Shown: piece after piece, positions 8,977-18,800 of the stretch | Layout of the letters: every line of letters begins with the position of its first letter | Position numbering within the stretch: position 1 is the stretch's first letter | Assembly: GCA_021323535.1 (NCBI GenBank) | Contig: JAJONO010000038.1 | Span: 1 to 43,265 of the forward strand | Direction of reading: 5' to 3' | DNA length: 43,265 nucleotides | Origin: Bacteroidota bacterium | GTDB taxonomy: Bacteria; Bacteroidota; Bacteroidia; B-17B0; Aurantibacillaceae | Position numbers and translations under genes: made by a program | The notes under the pieces: generated by a model | The model's input: the letters and a program-made list of their open reading frames with translations, nothing else | What the model was told of the DNA's origin: nothing | The model's database searches: none

Positions 8977-9011
8977 AACCCCGTAGTACAATATGACTAC
9001 GGGGTTTTTTT
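8977..9011 (+). terminator. Rho-independent terminator after the T9SS pair
   Basis: An 11-bp perfect stem (AACCCCGTAGT, 8977-8987, with ACTACGGGGTT, 8996-9006) has an 8-base loop and runs into a T tract. It ends the tandem T9SS transcription unit. Confidence 0.92.
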
Positions 9012-9035
9012 ATTAGTAAAACCAGCGTATCTTTG
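9005..9035 (+). promoter_or_regulatory. Candidate Bacteroidota promoter for the SCO pair
   Basis: A perfect -7 element TATCTTTG (consensus TAnnTTTG) lies at 9028-9035, with a T-rich -33 region about 19 bases upstream that overlaps the preceding terminator's T tract. The ATG of the next gene at 9042 is only six bases after the element. The transcript would therefore start at or next to the start codon. Confidence 0.5.
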
Positions 9036-9041
9036 TCCCCG

Positions 9042-9704
9042 ATGAAAAACAAAAAGTGGTTGTTGGTTCTTATTATCCTTCTTCCTTCCCTGATGTGGGT
9101 CCTGCTTGAAACGAGCACCATTAATTCACACAAGCTCTATTATTATGGTCCTAAAAAGGCGATCGCTAAAAACGATACGTTGTATTACAGGGCCCCTGAT
9201 AAGCACTTTAAACTTATTTCAGCCTACACGCCTACCCTTTCTCCTTTTTCTATTGACTCTGCCGACTTTCCTTTATACGGTATCATGTTTGTAAAAGATG
9301 CTTACAGTAATGATTCGTATCGTATCGCCGGTTTGTGGGAATATCTCAATTACAAAAAAGAAAACATTGAACATATTCCGCTGTTTGTAGTGACAGAATT
9401 AAAAGACAGTGTATCGCAAGTGGCAACAAATCTTAAAAAATTTTCTGAGTATAAAAATGTTCGTTTTCTCGGGCTTGAACAACCAAAATTCGACAGCATT
9501 AACCGTGCTTTCTTTTTAGAAAAACCCATTCACATCGATTATAGCTTCTTCACTCTGATTGATGCCAATCGCAACATACGTGGTTACTACGACGCGCGGT
9601 ATGTGGCCGAAGTAAAACGTATGATCGGTGAATACAAACATTTACGATTAAAAGAAGAAAAACAAAAACTGATCAAAGACAATGAAATTAAAACCAATTC
9701 TTAA
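9042..9704 (+). CDS. SCO-like membrane-anchored protein lacking copper ligands
   Basis: This 220-aa protein has an N-terminal membrane anchor (about residues 5-23). Its C-terminal third reads like the end of SCO1/SenC proteins (FFTLIDANRNIRGYYDARYVAEVKRMI, in two parts), but the CxxxC and His copper ligands of SCO are absent. I infer a degenerate thioredoxin/SCO fold. The ATG at 9042 is chosen because a GTG at 9033 would add only three residues and lies inside the promoter-like element. It overlaps the true SCO gene by 23 bases, which implies a shared transcript and possibly a partner role in cytochrome oxidase assembly. Confidence 0.7.
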   Translation: MKNKKWLLVLIILLPSLMWVLLETSTINSHKLYYYGPKKAIAKNDTLYYRAPDKHFKLISAYTPTLSPFSIDSADFPLYGIMFVKDAYSNDSYRIAGLWEYLNYKKENIEHIPLFVVTELKDSVSQVATNLKKFSEYKNVRFLGLEQPKFDSINRAFFLEKPIHIDYSFFTLIDANRNIRGYYDARYVAEVKRMIGEYKHLRLKEEKQKLIKDNEIKTNS

Positions 9705-10302
9705 ACTGCTTGCTCTCTCTGTAATTTTCATTTCGTCATGTAACAATCATCCGAAATTATTGTTCCCCGTGATGGGCCCTAAAAGTGAAAATAATGGAGA
9801 TACGCTTTATCATCAGATAGGTAGTTTTAAGTTTACTAACCAGTTTGGCGAAGAAGTTTCGAACATCACAGTTCAGAATAAAATTTATGTGGCCGATTTT
9901 TTCTTCGCTACCTGCCAGAGTATTTGTCCTGTTATGAGTGGCAATATGAAAGACGTTCAGAAAGAATTTGAAAATGATCCAAACTTTCTTATCCTTTCTC
10001 ACAGTGTAAATCCTTTACACGATACTGTTGAAGTTCTTAAAAATTATGGTGAAACGTATGGCGCTAAAAAAGGTAAATGGCACCTGCTTACCGGAAATAA
10101 AAAACAGATTTACGATCTCGCTAAATCAAGTTATCTTGTAAACGCCCTTGAAGATGATGGTAGTGAAGAGGGTTTTTTACACAGCGAGTTATTTTTATTG
10201 GTAGATACAAAGGGCCGTATTCGCGGCATGTATGATGGAACTGATAAAGCTGCGATTACGAAACTGATTGCGGATGTTAAACTACTGAAAACAGAACATT
10301 AA
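9682..10302 (+). CDS. SCO1/SenC-family copper chaperone lipoprotein
   Basis: SCO proteins deliver copper to, or reduce the thiols of, the CuA site of cytochrome oxidase. This 206-aa protein has a lipoprotein signal with a lipobox ending at Cys20 (FISSC). The copper site is complete: CQSIC (Cys78, Cys82) and His167 in FLHSELFLLVD. The region DFFFATC is a strong family marker. It overlaps the Cys-less SCO-like gene by 23 bases. No oxidase subunit genes are in the window. Confidence 0.92.
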   Translation: MKLKPILKLLALSVIFISSCNNHPKLLFPVMGPKSENNGDTLYHQIGSFKFTNQFGEEVSNITVQNKIYVADFFFATCQSICPVMSGNMKDVQKEFENDPNFLILSHSVNPLHDTVEVLKNYGETYGAKKGKWHLLTGNKKQIYDLAKSSYLVNALEDDGSEEGFLHSELFLLVDTKGRIRGMYDGTDKAAITKLIADVKLLKTEH

Positions 10303-10307
10303 CAGGG

Positions 10308-10420
10308 TTTCTCGCGGATGCGCGCTGACGTTCCGCAGAAGAACGCAGAGAAATTCCTGGCTAAAGCTAAATTTGTCTAAAGTCTTCCGCGATGACTTCT
10401 GCGGACCTCTGCGAGAAAAA
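10308..10420. repeat. Intergenic inverted repeat, TTTCTCGC...GCGAGAAA type
   Basis: The left arm (10308-10345, TTTCTCGCGG ... TCCGCAGAAG) pairs imperfectly with the right arm (10393-10418, CTTCTGCGGA ... GCGAGAAA). The centre includes GGCTAAAGCTAAA. It lies between the SCO gene (+) and the redoxin gene (-), which converge here, so it may also act as a bidirectional terminator-like structure. Confidence 0.65.
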
Positions 10421-10432
10421 TGCGATTCTGAA

Positions 10433-11935
10433 TTATTGAACTCCCTCAAGCATCTTCAACATACCTGCTGTTTGCTCGGCGCTTAAACGCTTTCCTTTAA
10501 TTCTTTTGTCTTTGTCGAGTACATAGATCACCGGCGTTGAATAAATATCGAAACGCTCTTTCAGGTTATTGAGGTGAATTGGATCAAACACGTTAATGAA
10601 TCCTATTTTTTTATCGATAATGAACTTTCTCCATTCTTCATAATCGTCTTTCGTTTGAACAGCGTAAACCTTGTAGTCAATTTTACCGTTAAGTTCTTTG
10701 AGCCCCTCCTGGAGTTTCGGGAGCTCCGTCTGGCAATGCCCGCAGTCAGACGCCCAGAATACAAGCACCGTATATTTTGCCTTTACCTGGTAAAGCGTTT
10801 TGAACATTGGCGTAAGCTTCTCAAGATTTTTATAATACAGATCGGTAACGCTTTTGCTCGACTTGCAGGTATCAAATCCCATTTTCTTCACCTGTTTTGC
10901 GTATGTTGTATCAATCATGTAGAGCTCAGAAACTTTTGCTTCGAGTAATAAACCCCGAAGAATATCTACGCGTTCTTTAATTTTCTGAATGGTTTCCGGT
11001 GAGTATCCCAGTTTTTTTGAAGCGCCATTGGTAATGTATTTATCGGCCATATGCACAAATACCTTATCAAATCCCATGATCTTACTTTGCTCATATTTGT
11101 ATGTAAAGTATACAACAAGACTATTATAGATCAAACTATCTTTGTTGCAACGCGCGAGAACTTTGTCGATTTCAGCAATGACAGTATCCGGATGTTGAAC
11201 AATAACGCCCTCATAATATTTTTTGATACGCTTATTGAAGAACGGAGTGCGAATGATGCGGTCGTCTTTAAAATCAATTCCATCGAAGTAATGTGATTTG
11301 TAATAATAGTACTGGTAAACACTGTCGGGACGGCCATTACTCGCCTTTGGAACATTGACAGCGTCTTTCTCCGTTTTTAAATTTAGTACGTCGTAAACAA
11401 AAGTTCCTTTTACTTTATTCATGAAATCGGCATCAAATTTTTTAACCCCATCGTTCAGTTCTTTATACTTTGTAGTAATAAAATTGATGCTATCGGCTTT
11501 GCTCATGCCTTTTGATTTGTCACGTATCTTTCCGAATTCCTGATTTTTATTGGTAATGTACTTAATGTATGAAAAGAAATTTTCGTTCTCTTTGCTTCCA
11601 ACAGATTTTAAGGTGTTAACAATATCAGTCATATCGGTATTGATGCCGAACTTCTGTGTTTCATTTACAAAAAAATCGAAGTAGATCGACTTTTCCTGGC
11701 TAACCAAAGTATAAACACCTTTGTCGAGCGGTTTTTTTCCTTTAAAAACAACCAGTCCGCTTTTTACCTTTTTGCAGGTATCAACAATATATTGCTGGTC
11801 CCAGGTATATTTTACAAGGTACATAGTTGTATCCTTGTTGTTTTTAAAATTAACGGTTATTTCATAGCCATTTTGCGATACCGCAGCTGCAGCAAATGCA
11901 ATAATAAATGAAAGGGAAAAAAGAAGCTTTTTCAT
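10433..11935 (-). CDS. Exported thioredoxin-fold protein, DUF4369/DUF5106 type (paralogue A)
   Basis: This is a 500-aa exported TlpA/ResA-like protein. It has a signal peptide to about AAVSQ (residue 21). A DUF4369-like beta domain covers about 22-120 and a long helical DUF5106-like region about 120-370. The C-terminal thioredoxin domain has CGHC (398-401) in FWASDCGHCQTE and a cis-Pro segment STPVIY. The upstream TTG at 11941 is rejected in favour of ATG at 11935, which starts a clean MKKLLFS signal. The family is thought to handle periplasmic disulfides or resemble peroxiredoxins. It is a tandem paralogue of the next gene, 15 bases apart. Confidence 0.88.
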   Translation of the reverse strand: MKKLLFSLSFIIAFAAAAVSQNGYEITVNFKNNKDTTMYLVKYTWDQQYIVDTCKKVKSGLVVFKGKKPLDKGVYTLVSQEKSIYFDFFVNETQKFGINTDMTDIVNTLKSVGSKENENFFSYIKYITNKNQEFGKIRDKSKGMSKADSINFITTKYKELNDGVKKFDADFMNKVKGTFVYDVLNLKTEKDAVNVPKASNGRPDSVYQYYYYKSHYFDGIDFKDDRIIRTPFFNKRIKKYYEGVIVQHPDTVIAEIDKVLARCNKDSLIYNSLVVYFTYKYEQSKIMGFDKVFVHMADKYITNGASKKLGYSPETIQKIKERVDILRGLLLEAKVSELYMIDTTYAKQVKKMGFDTCKSSKSVTDLYYKNLEKLTPMFKTLYQVKAKYTVLVFWASDCGHCQTELPKLQEGLKELNGKIDYKVYAVQTKDDYEEWRKFIIDKKIGFINVFDPIHLNNLKERFDIYSTPVIYVLDKDKRIKGKRLSAEQTAGMLKMLEGVQ

Positions 11936-11950
11936 AAACAATCTTAACTC

Positions 11951-13492
11951 TTATTTTTTGTTTAATTCTTTTTCTGTCTTCTCAAACAATTCAAGAAGTT
12001 CGATTACTTGTTCTGTGGAGATCTTTTTAGCTTTAATACGTTTGTCTTTATCTAAGATATAAATGATCGGTGTAGAATTAATATCGAAGCGTTCTTTGAG
12101 ATTATTCAGATGCATTGGATCGAATACGTTAATGAAATCGAGTTTTTTCTCCCTGATGAATTTTATCCACTCGTCATAGTCTTCTTTTGTCTGCACACCA
12201 AATACCGAGAAATCGATTTTACCTTTTACTTTATCGAGCGCTTCTTTCAGTTTAGGAATTTCAGTTTTACAATGTCCGCAATCCGACGCCCAGAAAACAA
12301 GAACAGTGTATTTTGATTTTACACTATATAACGTTTTGTACATAGGTTTAAGCTCAGCTTCCTTTTTGTAATAAAGATCGCTGATACTCTTACTCGATTT
12401 ACAGGTATCAAAGCCCATCTTAGCAACTCTTTTTCCATAAATGGTATCAATCATAAACAGATCATCCACTTTTGTTCCAGGCAGCAACCCTCCAACAATT
12501 CTGGCTCTCTCGCAGATCGCTTTTACAGTTTCTTCGGTATAAACGCCTTTTGCTCTTCCGCTGCAGATATATTTATTGGCAAGATGAACGAACACTTTTT
12601 CAAACGTGATGGAATTTCCGAATTTATCGAACATCATGTTTTTGTTCGACTCATATTTATAAGTGAAATGACCCAACATTAAATTATAAACCATACTTCC
12701 TTCTGTAGTTCTGGCAAACAATCTGTCAAGTTCCACGATCATGGTATCGGGATGCTGAATGATTATGCTTTCATAATAACGTTTAACCCTATCGCTAAAG
12801 AAAGGCGTACGTACAATTTTTTCGTCTTTGAAATTCATTCCGTCAAAGTAATGTTCTTTGTAATAGTAATACTGTTGTATTCTGGCAAGACTATCGCTTA
12901 CGCCAGCTGCAGCCGGTCCCATTTCTTTTTCGGTACGAAGATTAACCACATCGGCAATGAAACTTCCTTTATGTTTAATCATAAAGTCTGCGTCGTGCTG
13001 CTTTGCCTGTTTCGCAAACTCCATCGCTTTTTCATTCATGAGTTTAGTACTGTCGGCTTTATTCAGGCCCTTGGTTTTTTCATCGCGGAATTTACCGAAC
13101 TCCAGATTTTTAGCGGTAATAAATTTGAGGTAATTAAAAAACGTTTCGTTTTCTTTATTGGTTGCTTTTAATGTGCCAACCAGGTCGGTCATATCTGCCG
13201 TAATAGTAAAATTCTGACTCTCATTCACGAACATATCAAAGTAAATTCCCATACCCTGGCTCACAAGAACGTAAACACCTCTTTCAAGTTCTTTTTTTCC
13301 TTTGAACTGGGCCAGGCCATTCTTCACTTTTTTACAGGTATCGGCTATATACTTTTGATCCCACTGATACTTTACAAGATACATGACGGTATCTTTACAA
13401 CCCTTAAGGTTCACTTTAATATCATATCCCGACTGGGCCTTTGAAAACACTGAAAACAGAAGGAAAAATACGAGGCAAATAGATTTTTTCAT
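11951..13492 (-). CDS. Exported thioredoxin-fold protein, DUF4369/DUF5106 type (paralogue B)
   Basis: This 513-aa protein has the same layout as paralogue A: signal peptide to about FSKAQ (residue 20), DUF4369-like and DUF5106-like regions, and a thioredoxin domain with CGHC (405-408). Conserved blocks shared with A include DTCKK near the N-terminus, QYYYYK.HYFDG in the middle, GFDTCKSSKS before the thioredoxin domain, and FINVFDP.HLNNLKERFDI near the end. Two extra Cys residues outside the CGHC motif are conserved in both copies. It is the promoter-proximal gene of the pair, starting about 25 bases after the metallopeptidase gene. Confidence 0.88.
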   Translation of the reverse strand: MKKSICLVFFLLFSVFSKAQSGYDIKVNLKGCKDTVMYLVKYQWDQKYIADTCKKVKNGLAQFKGKKELERGVYVLVSQGMGIYFDMFVNESQNFTITADMTDLVGTLKATNKENETFFNYLKFITAKNLEFGKFRDEKTKGLNKADSTKLMNEKAMEFAKQAKQHDADFMIKHKGSFIADVVNLRTEKEMGPAAAGVSDSLARIQQYYYYKEHYFDGMNFKDEKIVRTPFFSDRVKRYYESIIIQHPDTMIVELDRLFARTTEGSMVYNLMLGHFTYKYESNKNMMFDKFGNSITFEKVFVHLANKYICSGRAKGVYTEETVKAICERARIVGGLLPGTKVDDLFMIDTIYGKRVAKMGFDTCKSSKSISDLYYKKEAELKPMYKTLYSVKSKYTVLVFWASDCGHCKTEIPKLKEALDKVKGKIDFSVFGVQTKEDYDEWIKFIREKKLDFINVFDPMHLNNLKERFDINSTPIIYILDKDKRIKAKKISTEQVIELLELFEKTEKELNKK

Positions 13493-13517
13493 AGAGAGAT
13501 TTTATAGGTATCCAAAT

Positions 13518-14546
13518 TTAATAATTACTGAGGTTTTGCTTCAAATCTTGTACCATTTTTTTAAGGTTTCTCCTGTAAATATTGTTAAAAACCTTTTCAA
13601 GACTATCCTGCATGCTGTCGTATTGTTCAAAATCAATAAAATAAGCGTTTTTATCAGCTAAAATACGGTTCTTGCGGGCCTCAAAAATTTTAGGATCGCG
13701 TACAGGGAATGTTCTTAAACTATCTATTATTCTCAATAAAAATTTCTGTTTCAGAATAAACTTTCCAGGTTTGTTTTTAATGGCCGTATATTCATGTTGC
13801 AGCAAATCTTTCTGTCGCAGCATAAATTCCTTATACCTTTTGTTATCTTCCATACTGAAAAGATATTCGTTCAGCGCTGTTGTATCCCTGGCCAGAAACT
13901 GAATGGTGGCCTTGTGCGCCACAAAACTGGCAATGTTCTCGTTGAAATTCACGGAGCTTTTTCCGTAATACGTAGCGTGAAATAATTCATGAAACAGCAA
14001 GTTACAGATGCTTCCTTTACTGCGCTTTAACATACTGCTCAGTACAGGATCTTTGAACCAGCCCAGCGTGCTCCATGCCGAAACGCTTCTCAGCTCCACG
14101 TCATAACCATTCGCTCTATAATGATTATATTCTTTTTCAGCGAGATCCTTCCTGAAAAATCCTTTGTAACTAACACTTCCAACCAGGGGAAAATTCCATT
14201 GAATCGCTTTGAGTTCGTAAGGTTCGCATACTGTGATCACCCATAAAATAGGTGCGTTTTTCTGATCGTAAATCGTTGTAAAATTATCTGTGGTTTTATA
14301 GGAGAGACTATCCACCGAATATTTTTTCACCGTTTCAATAAGAGCGAGATTCTGTTCTTCGGTAGGGCTTAACCTGTTACTCTGTCTGAATTCCTCAATA
14401 AATGTGGTGTTAGCGAGCACCTTAAATTGCCCCGAAGCCTGATAGCAGAGGTAAATAACCGTACCCGAATTAAAGGCCAGAATGATAAATAATGTAAATA
14501 AACCGTAGCTAAGGAATAACCTTATCCACCTGATCGCCGCATTCAT
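13518..14546 (-). CDS. Membrane-anchored putative aminopeptidase, PF10023-like
   Basis: This 342-aa protein has one N-terminal membrane segment (about residues 9-34) and a zinc metallopeptidase site HELFH (186-190), with the likely third ligand Glu203 in NENIASF. Blocks such as FPLVGSVSYKGFF (119-131) and SAWSTLGWFKDPVLSSML (156-173) fit the family annotated as predicted aminopeptidase (COG4324/PF10023), whose substrates are poorly known. The catalytic domain should face the periplasm. It is divergent from the gene at 14591, with only 44 bases between the starts, and heads a probable minus-strand unit with the two redoxins. Confidence 0.85.
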   Translation of the reverse strand: MNAAIRWIRLFLSYGLFTLFIILAFNSGTVIYLCYQASGQFKVLANTTFIEEFRQSNRLSPTEEQNLALIETVKKYSVDSLSYKTTDNFTTIYDQKNAPILWVITVCEPYELKAIQWNFPLVGSVSYKGFFRKDLAEKEYNHYRANGYDVELRSVSAWSTLGWFKDPVLSSMLKRSKGSICNLLFHELFHATYYGKSSVNFNENIASFVAHKATIQFLARDTTALNEYLFSMEDNKRYKEFMLRQKDLLQHEYTAIKNKPGKFILKQKFLLRIIDSLRTFPVRDPKIFEARKNRILADKNAYFIDFEQYDSMQDSLEKVFNNIYRRNLKKMVQDLKQNLSNY

Positions 14547-14590
14547 AGCTTAATTTGTATCTTAGTCGCTCATTTGGAGTTATAAAATTA

Positions 14591-15523
14591 ATGTTTAAAC
14601 TGATCACATCTTATTCTTTTATTTTTATTTCTGTCGCGCTTTCTGCACAAAAGTCCGACACCTCCCTGGCTGTTTTCCGTGAAGCAGAAAAAGAACTGAA
14701 ACTTTTACAACAGGAGGCTTTTTACAGTAGGAAAGAAGCGGATCGTGTTGCGGGAAACAAAAAATTTATTTCGGTATGGGATGGCATTGTGAGTAATGGT
14801 AAAATTCTTCAATATCCATTTGATAGTCTAAAAGAGGTTTCAGTACTTGCCCCAAAGGACAAAAAATTTAAACTTATTACCTGGAACCTTCACAAAGATG
14901 ATGGAACCCATGCATACTTCGGTTATTTGTTGGTGAACAACAGTAAACGCATTAAGAAAGGTTTATTCAGACACGAGACCATTGAAGCTTACGAATATTT
15001 TAAACTCATAGACAATTCAGGCGCCATCAGAAATCCCGAAACACATATAGGCTCACCTGCAAAATGGTACGGCATGCTGTATTATTCACTGGTTGAATGC
15101 GATGGTTTTTATACACTATTGGGATACGATCCTAATGATAATCTTACCCGAAAAAAATTTGTGGATGTTCTGTATTTCAAAACGGACGGAACGCCGGTAT
15201 TCGGAAAAGATGTGTTCAGGTTTCCACGTAAAAATCCAAAACGCCTGATGTTCGAATACAGTAGCGAGGTAAGCATGAGCCTTAAGTATAACGAAAAACG
15301 CGGGCAGATCGTTTACAGCCATCTTGCACCAAAAGATCAGAGCGATATGCTTATTGGCCAGTATCAGTATTATGGTCCCGACGGAAGTTTCGACGCGCTT
15401 GAACTGAAAAAAGATAAATGGATTACGATTGAAGCCATTGATATTAAACAGGACAAAAACAAAAACGATAAGGCCGAAAAACCCGATCCTGATAAAGAGA
15501 AAACTCTTTATAAACCAAAATAG
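14591..15523 (+). CDS. Exported conserved hypothetical protein
   Basis: This 310-aa protein has a signal peptide (MFKLITSYSFIFISVALSAQ, 1-20) and a mature part rich in Lys, Tyr and Asp. Recognisable stretches are VWDGIVSNGKI, PAKWYGMLYY and FYTLLGYDPNDN. I recall similar uncharacterised proteins in Bacteroidota but no function. The tail is a charged Lys/Asp linker. An in-frame TTG at 14555 would add 12 residues ahead of the signal peptide, so ATG at 14591 is preferred. It is divergent from the metallopeptidase gene. Confidence 0.75.
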   Translation: MFKLITSYSFIFISVALSAQKSDTSLAVFREAEKELKLLQQEAFYSRKEADRVAGNKKFISVWDGIVSNGKILQYPFDSLKEVSVLAPKDKKFKLITWNLHKDDGTHAYFGYLLVNNSKRIKKGLFRHETIEAYEYFKLIDNSGAIRNPETHIGSPAKWYGMLYYSLVECDGFYTLLGYDPNDNLTRKKFVDVLYFKTDGTPVFGKDVFRFPRKNPKRLMFEYSSEVSMSLKYNEKRGQIVYSHLAPKDQSDMLIGQYQYYGPDGSFDALELKKDKWITIEAIDIKQDKNKNDKAEKPDPDKEKTLYKPK

Positions 15524-15529
15524 CTACTA

Positions 15530-15690
15530 AGCAAAGCGCCACTTAGGTTTTAACCACACTTCGGCTATGCTCAGTGCAAACTCCTCACGCATAAATTCTA
15601 TTTTGATTACGCAGAAAGGAAAATGAACTCTGTCTTGCTCCTTCGCTAAAGCTAGGGCGGTACGCGTACGACAGAATGTTCAGAAGCACT
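15530..15690. repeat. Intergenic structured repeat-like segment
   Basis: The 286-base gap between the exported protein and the giant T9SS gene holds ACTTCGGCTATGCTCAGTGC and, at about 15628-15678, an imperfect inverted repeat from TCTGTCTTGC to TACGACAGA around CCTTCGCTAAAGCTAGGGC. The TCGCTAAAGC core also occurs, inverted, in the 6672-6786 element. There is no coding signal. The rest of the gap holds the terminator at 15754-15787. Confidence 0.5.
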
Positions 15691-15753
15691 TTATATATAT
15701 CCTTTAAACATCTTGAAACTAAAAACTATATGTCCTGTAAGGTTAAGCATAAA

Positions 15754-15787
15754 ATAAAAACCCGCAGTTCTAACCGCGGGTTTTTAT
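15754..15787. terminator. Bidirectional rho-independent terminator
   Basis: A 12-bp perfect stem (ATAAAAACCCGC, 15754-15765, with GCGGGTTTTTAT, 15776-15787) has a 10-base loop and A/T tracts on both sides. It serves the giant minus-strand T9SS gene ending at 15810 and probably the plus-strand gene ending at 15523. Confidence 0.88.
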
Positions 15788-15809
15788 TTTTTATGTTGTT
15801 AAACTGTTT

Positions 15810-18800
15810 TTATCTCAGCAAACTCACGTGTCCTGTTTTATTGTAGATCTTGCCTTCAGCATCTTTGTATTTCACTTTGTAAATGTAGATGTCTTGTTTT
15901 AAAGGTTCTTCTGTTCCTTTAGCAAAACCGTTCCATCCCTGAAGCGGATCTTTTGTTTTGAAAAGTGAATGACCCCAGCGATCAAAGATTTCCAAATCAT
16001 AAACTTTAAGGTCTAATCCATAAGGAGAGAACACTGGTGAAAAAATATCGTTTAATCCATCAAAGTTAGGAGTAAATGAACTAGGGATATACACACCATG
16101 ATCGTTCTTCACAGTTATTACCTGCGATACCTGATCTTTACAGCCATCCGGGGTTGTTGCAGTAAGTGTGATATTATAATCACCCGCAACTTCAAATTTC
16201 ACTTTAGGATTCACATCATTCAATTGGTACATGTTGTGAATCTGCCACTGATAAGTATTTCCGCCAAGCACTGTGCTTAAATTCGTGAATTGAACTTCAG
16301 GATTTACAAGCGAAATATCATCAGGACTGAAAGAGAATCCGGCGTGCGGCATTGGGAATGCATTGATAGCGTACGGTAGCACAGTTTGTGTTTTACAACC
16401 GATCTCATCCTGGTAGCTGAAGCTTACAGTAAATGAACCAGGGTTTGTATACATGTGTGTTATATTTAATCCTGTTTGAGGTTCTGTACCATCGCCAAAG
16501 TTCCATGTTCCTGTTCCGTTGTTGGCGCTCGGTGTATTGAAAAGAACTTCAAGAGGTAAACATCCTTTTTCCATGTTGCTTACAATACTCACTTCCGGAA
16601 TTTCATTGATCTGAATTCTGATAGCGGAACTATCAGGACATAAACTTTGAGTAGGTGATGAATGTGTGAAATAAGTAATTACATTATTGTTCCCGATATT
16701 GGCATTTGCAGGTGTGAAAATGCTTCCCACCAATCCAGGACCAGACCATGCTCCACCGGGGTTCTGAACGATACTGTTCATGTTAATAGGCGCGTCGTTT
16801 CTGCAATAAGGGCCCGCATAACTTGAGAAATCAGCTGACACGAATGCTTCTACATTAATTGTTGTTTGTCCGAATGCAACACAAGGACCTGCTGTTACAC
16901 TATAGTTAATATAATTAGCTCCGATATTTGCCTGTGCAGGGCTAAACACACCCTGTGAATTAACCGCGTTTGTATTTACTCCACTGAACACACCACCTAA
17001 TGGTGTTACAGGGATCTGCGAATTTGCATGCGCGTTACAGAACGGGCCAACGTTTGAAAGAACAGGCACAGCAAGAGAATATACATTTACTGATGTTACA
17101 TCCTGATCAGGGCATAATCCTGTTGGGGAAGAGTTGGTGTTATATGTTAAGGTAATAACTCCTGTTCCTGAAACTGCAGGATCGAATACGGTTCCTACAA
17201 CACCAGGGCCAGCCCAGGTTCCAAGATTGTTTGAGGTAAATGGCTGTAAGTTCACCTGTGGATTACTAACACATTTATCGCTGATGGTTCCTGTTATAGT
17301 TGCAGGAACAAACGCTTCGATATTAATAGTTGAAGTGTGCTGTGTCATACATGTAAATGTTCCAATAACATACTGCACGGTGTTTACACCAATGGCTGCC
17401 AGTGAGGGGCTAAATACCCCGATCGCATTCTGGTATGAAACAGGTGTCCAGGTTCCGGTATTAGGCGTTACCGCCATCTGAACGTTACCTGCAGTATTAC
17501 AATATGGTCCTATTGCCGTAATAGTCGGACTCGGAGGATTTAATACAGAAACTGCGATTGAATTTGCATCCGGACAAACAGTAGCATTAGGAGTAGACAC
17601 TGTATTATAGTTCAGAGTGTAAATGTTAGTATTTAAACCGGAAGGGTTAAAGCTGTATGTGCCGCTAACCCCGGTTCCTGACCATACACCTGTTAATGTG
17701 TTGGCAACGATACCGTTTAAGTTAACCGCAGGACTTGTAACACACATAGGGGCTATTGAACTTGTAAATGCTGCTGAGTTAAATTGGGACACCTGAATGG
17801 CGGCAGTTTGCGTAGCAATACAAGAACCCATACCAACCGCGTAGAGAACGGTACTTGTTCCTATTGTTGCGAGGGCAGGGTTCAATGAACCGGTAGCTGT
17901 AATGGCCGCGTTTGTTGTCCATACACCACCCGCAGGAGTTGCAGTCATGTTAACAACAGGGAACGTATTACACATTGGATTCATTGGTGTAATTGTTGGC
18001 GATAAAGGATTAACAATTGTTACTGTTAACGTTTGAAGTGTTGGACAACTGTATACCGTAGGAGTTACAACAACACTATAAACCACAGTTGCAATTGTAC
18101 CTGTAATAGGTTGTGTAGTAATCTGCGTGCTGGTTGCTGTTGGAGCAGCGATACCAGGACCAGGCGACCACTGGTAGTTATACCATTGTGGTAGCACTGA
18201 AACACAGTTACCCCAGCGTGTATTAGGACGATCGCTTGAGCTGCCCATGCTTCCTGTGTTACCACAGCTTGATTGACCAGGGCCAAAAACACCGTTCCAG
18301 ATCATAGCTGTATAACCAACATTATTCATGAACACGGATGAGTTTACGAATGTCCATGGAGAATTTCCACGACAGATATCAATAAGAATGTTTGATGCCC
18401 CATCCCAATAGTAAGGTGTAGCGAAGGTGTGCGTGTTCCAGCCATTTACAGGAGAAAAGTTAGCAGCCTGGAAAACCGTAGTTAAACCGGCGTTATCAAA
18501 AGTATTTGCAGTAGTTGCGGCTGTACACTTAATTTTTATTGTGTAGTTAGGCATGTTGGCAACACCGTTTGTAGCAGCAACGTTAAATCCTATGCTTGTA
18601 AGATAACCAGCCTGAACACCTGCTGCCATTAATTCAGTGGCGCGGTAAATAATTTGTGTATGCTGATCATAGTAATATTTTTCATAAGGTGAAGGAGCCT
18701 GCCATGATGGATTAGATGTGGTTCCGTTACCAACAATAATAAGCGGCGGTGCAGCACATGCCGGACCAACACCTACTGTTGAACATGGTGTTCCTGGTAA

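Noticed and set aside
12752-13171. Plus-strand frame of 139 codons opposite redoxin paralogue B
   Set aside because: Antisense shadow of a well-supported coding sequence.
17134-17481. Plus-strand frame of 115 codons opposite the giant T9SS gene
   Set aside because: Antisense shadow of a gene with strong domain evidence; no signal or family features.
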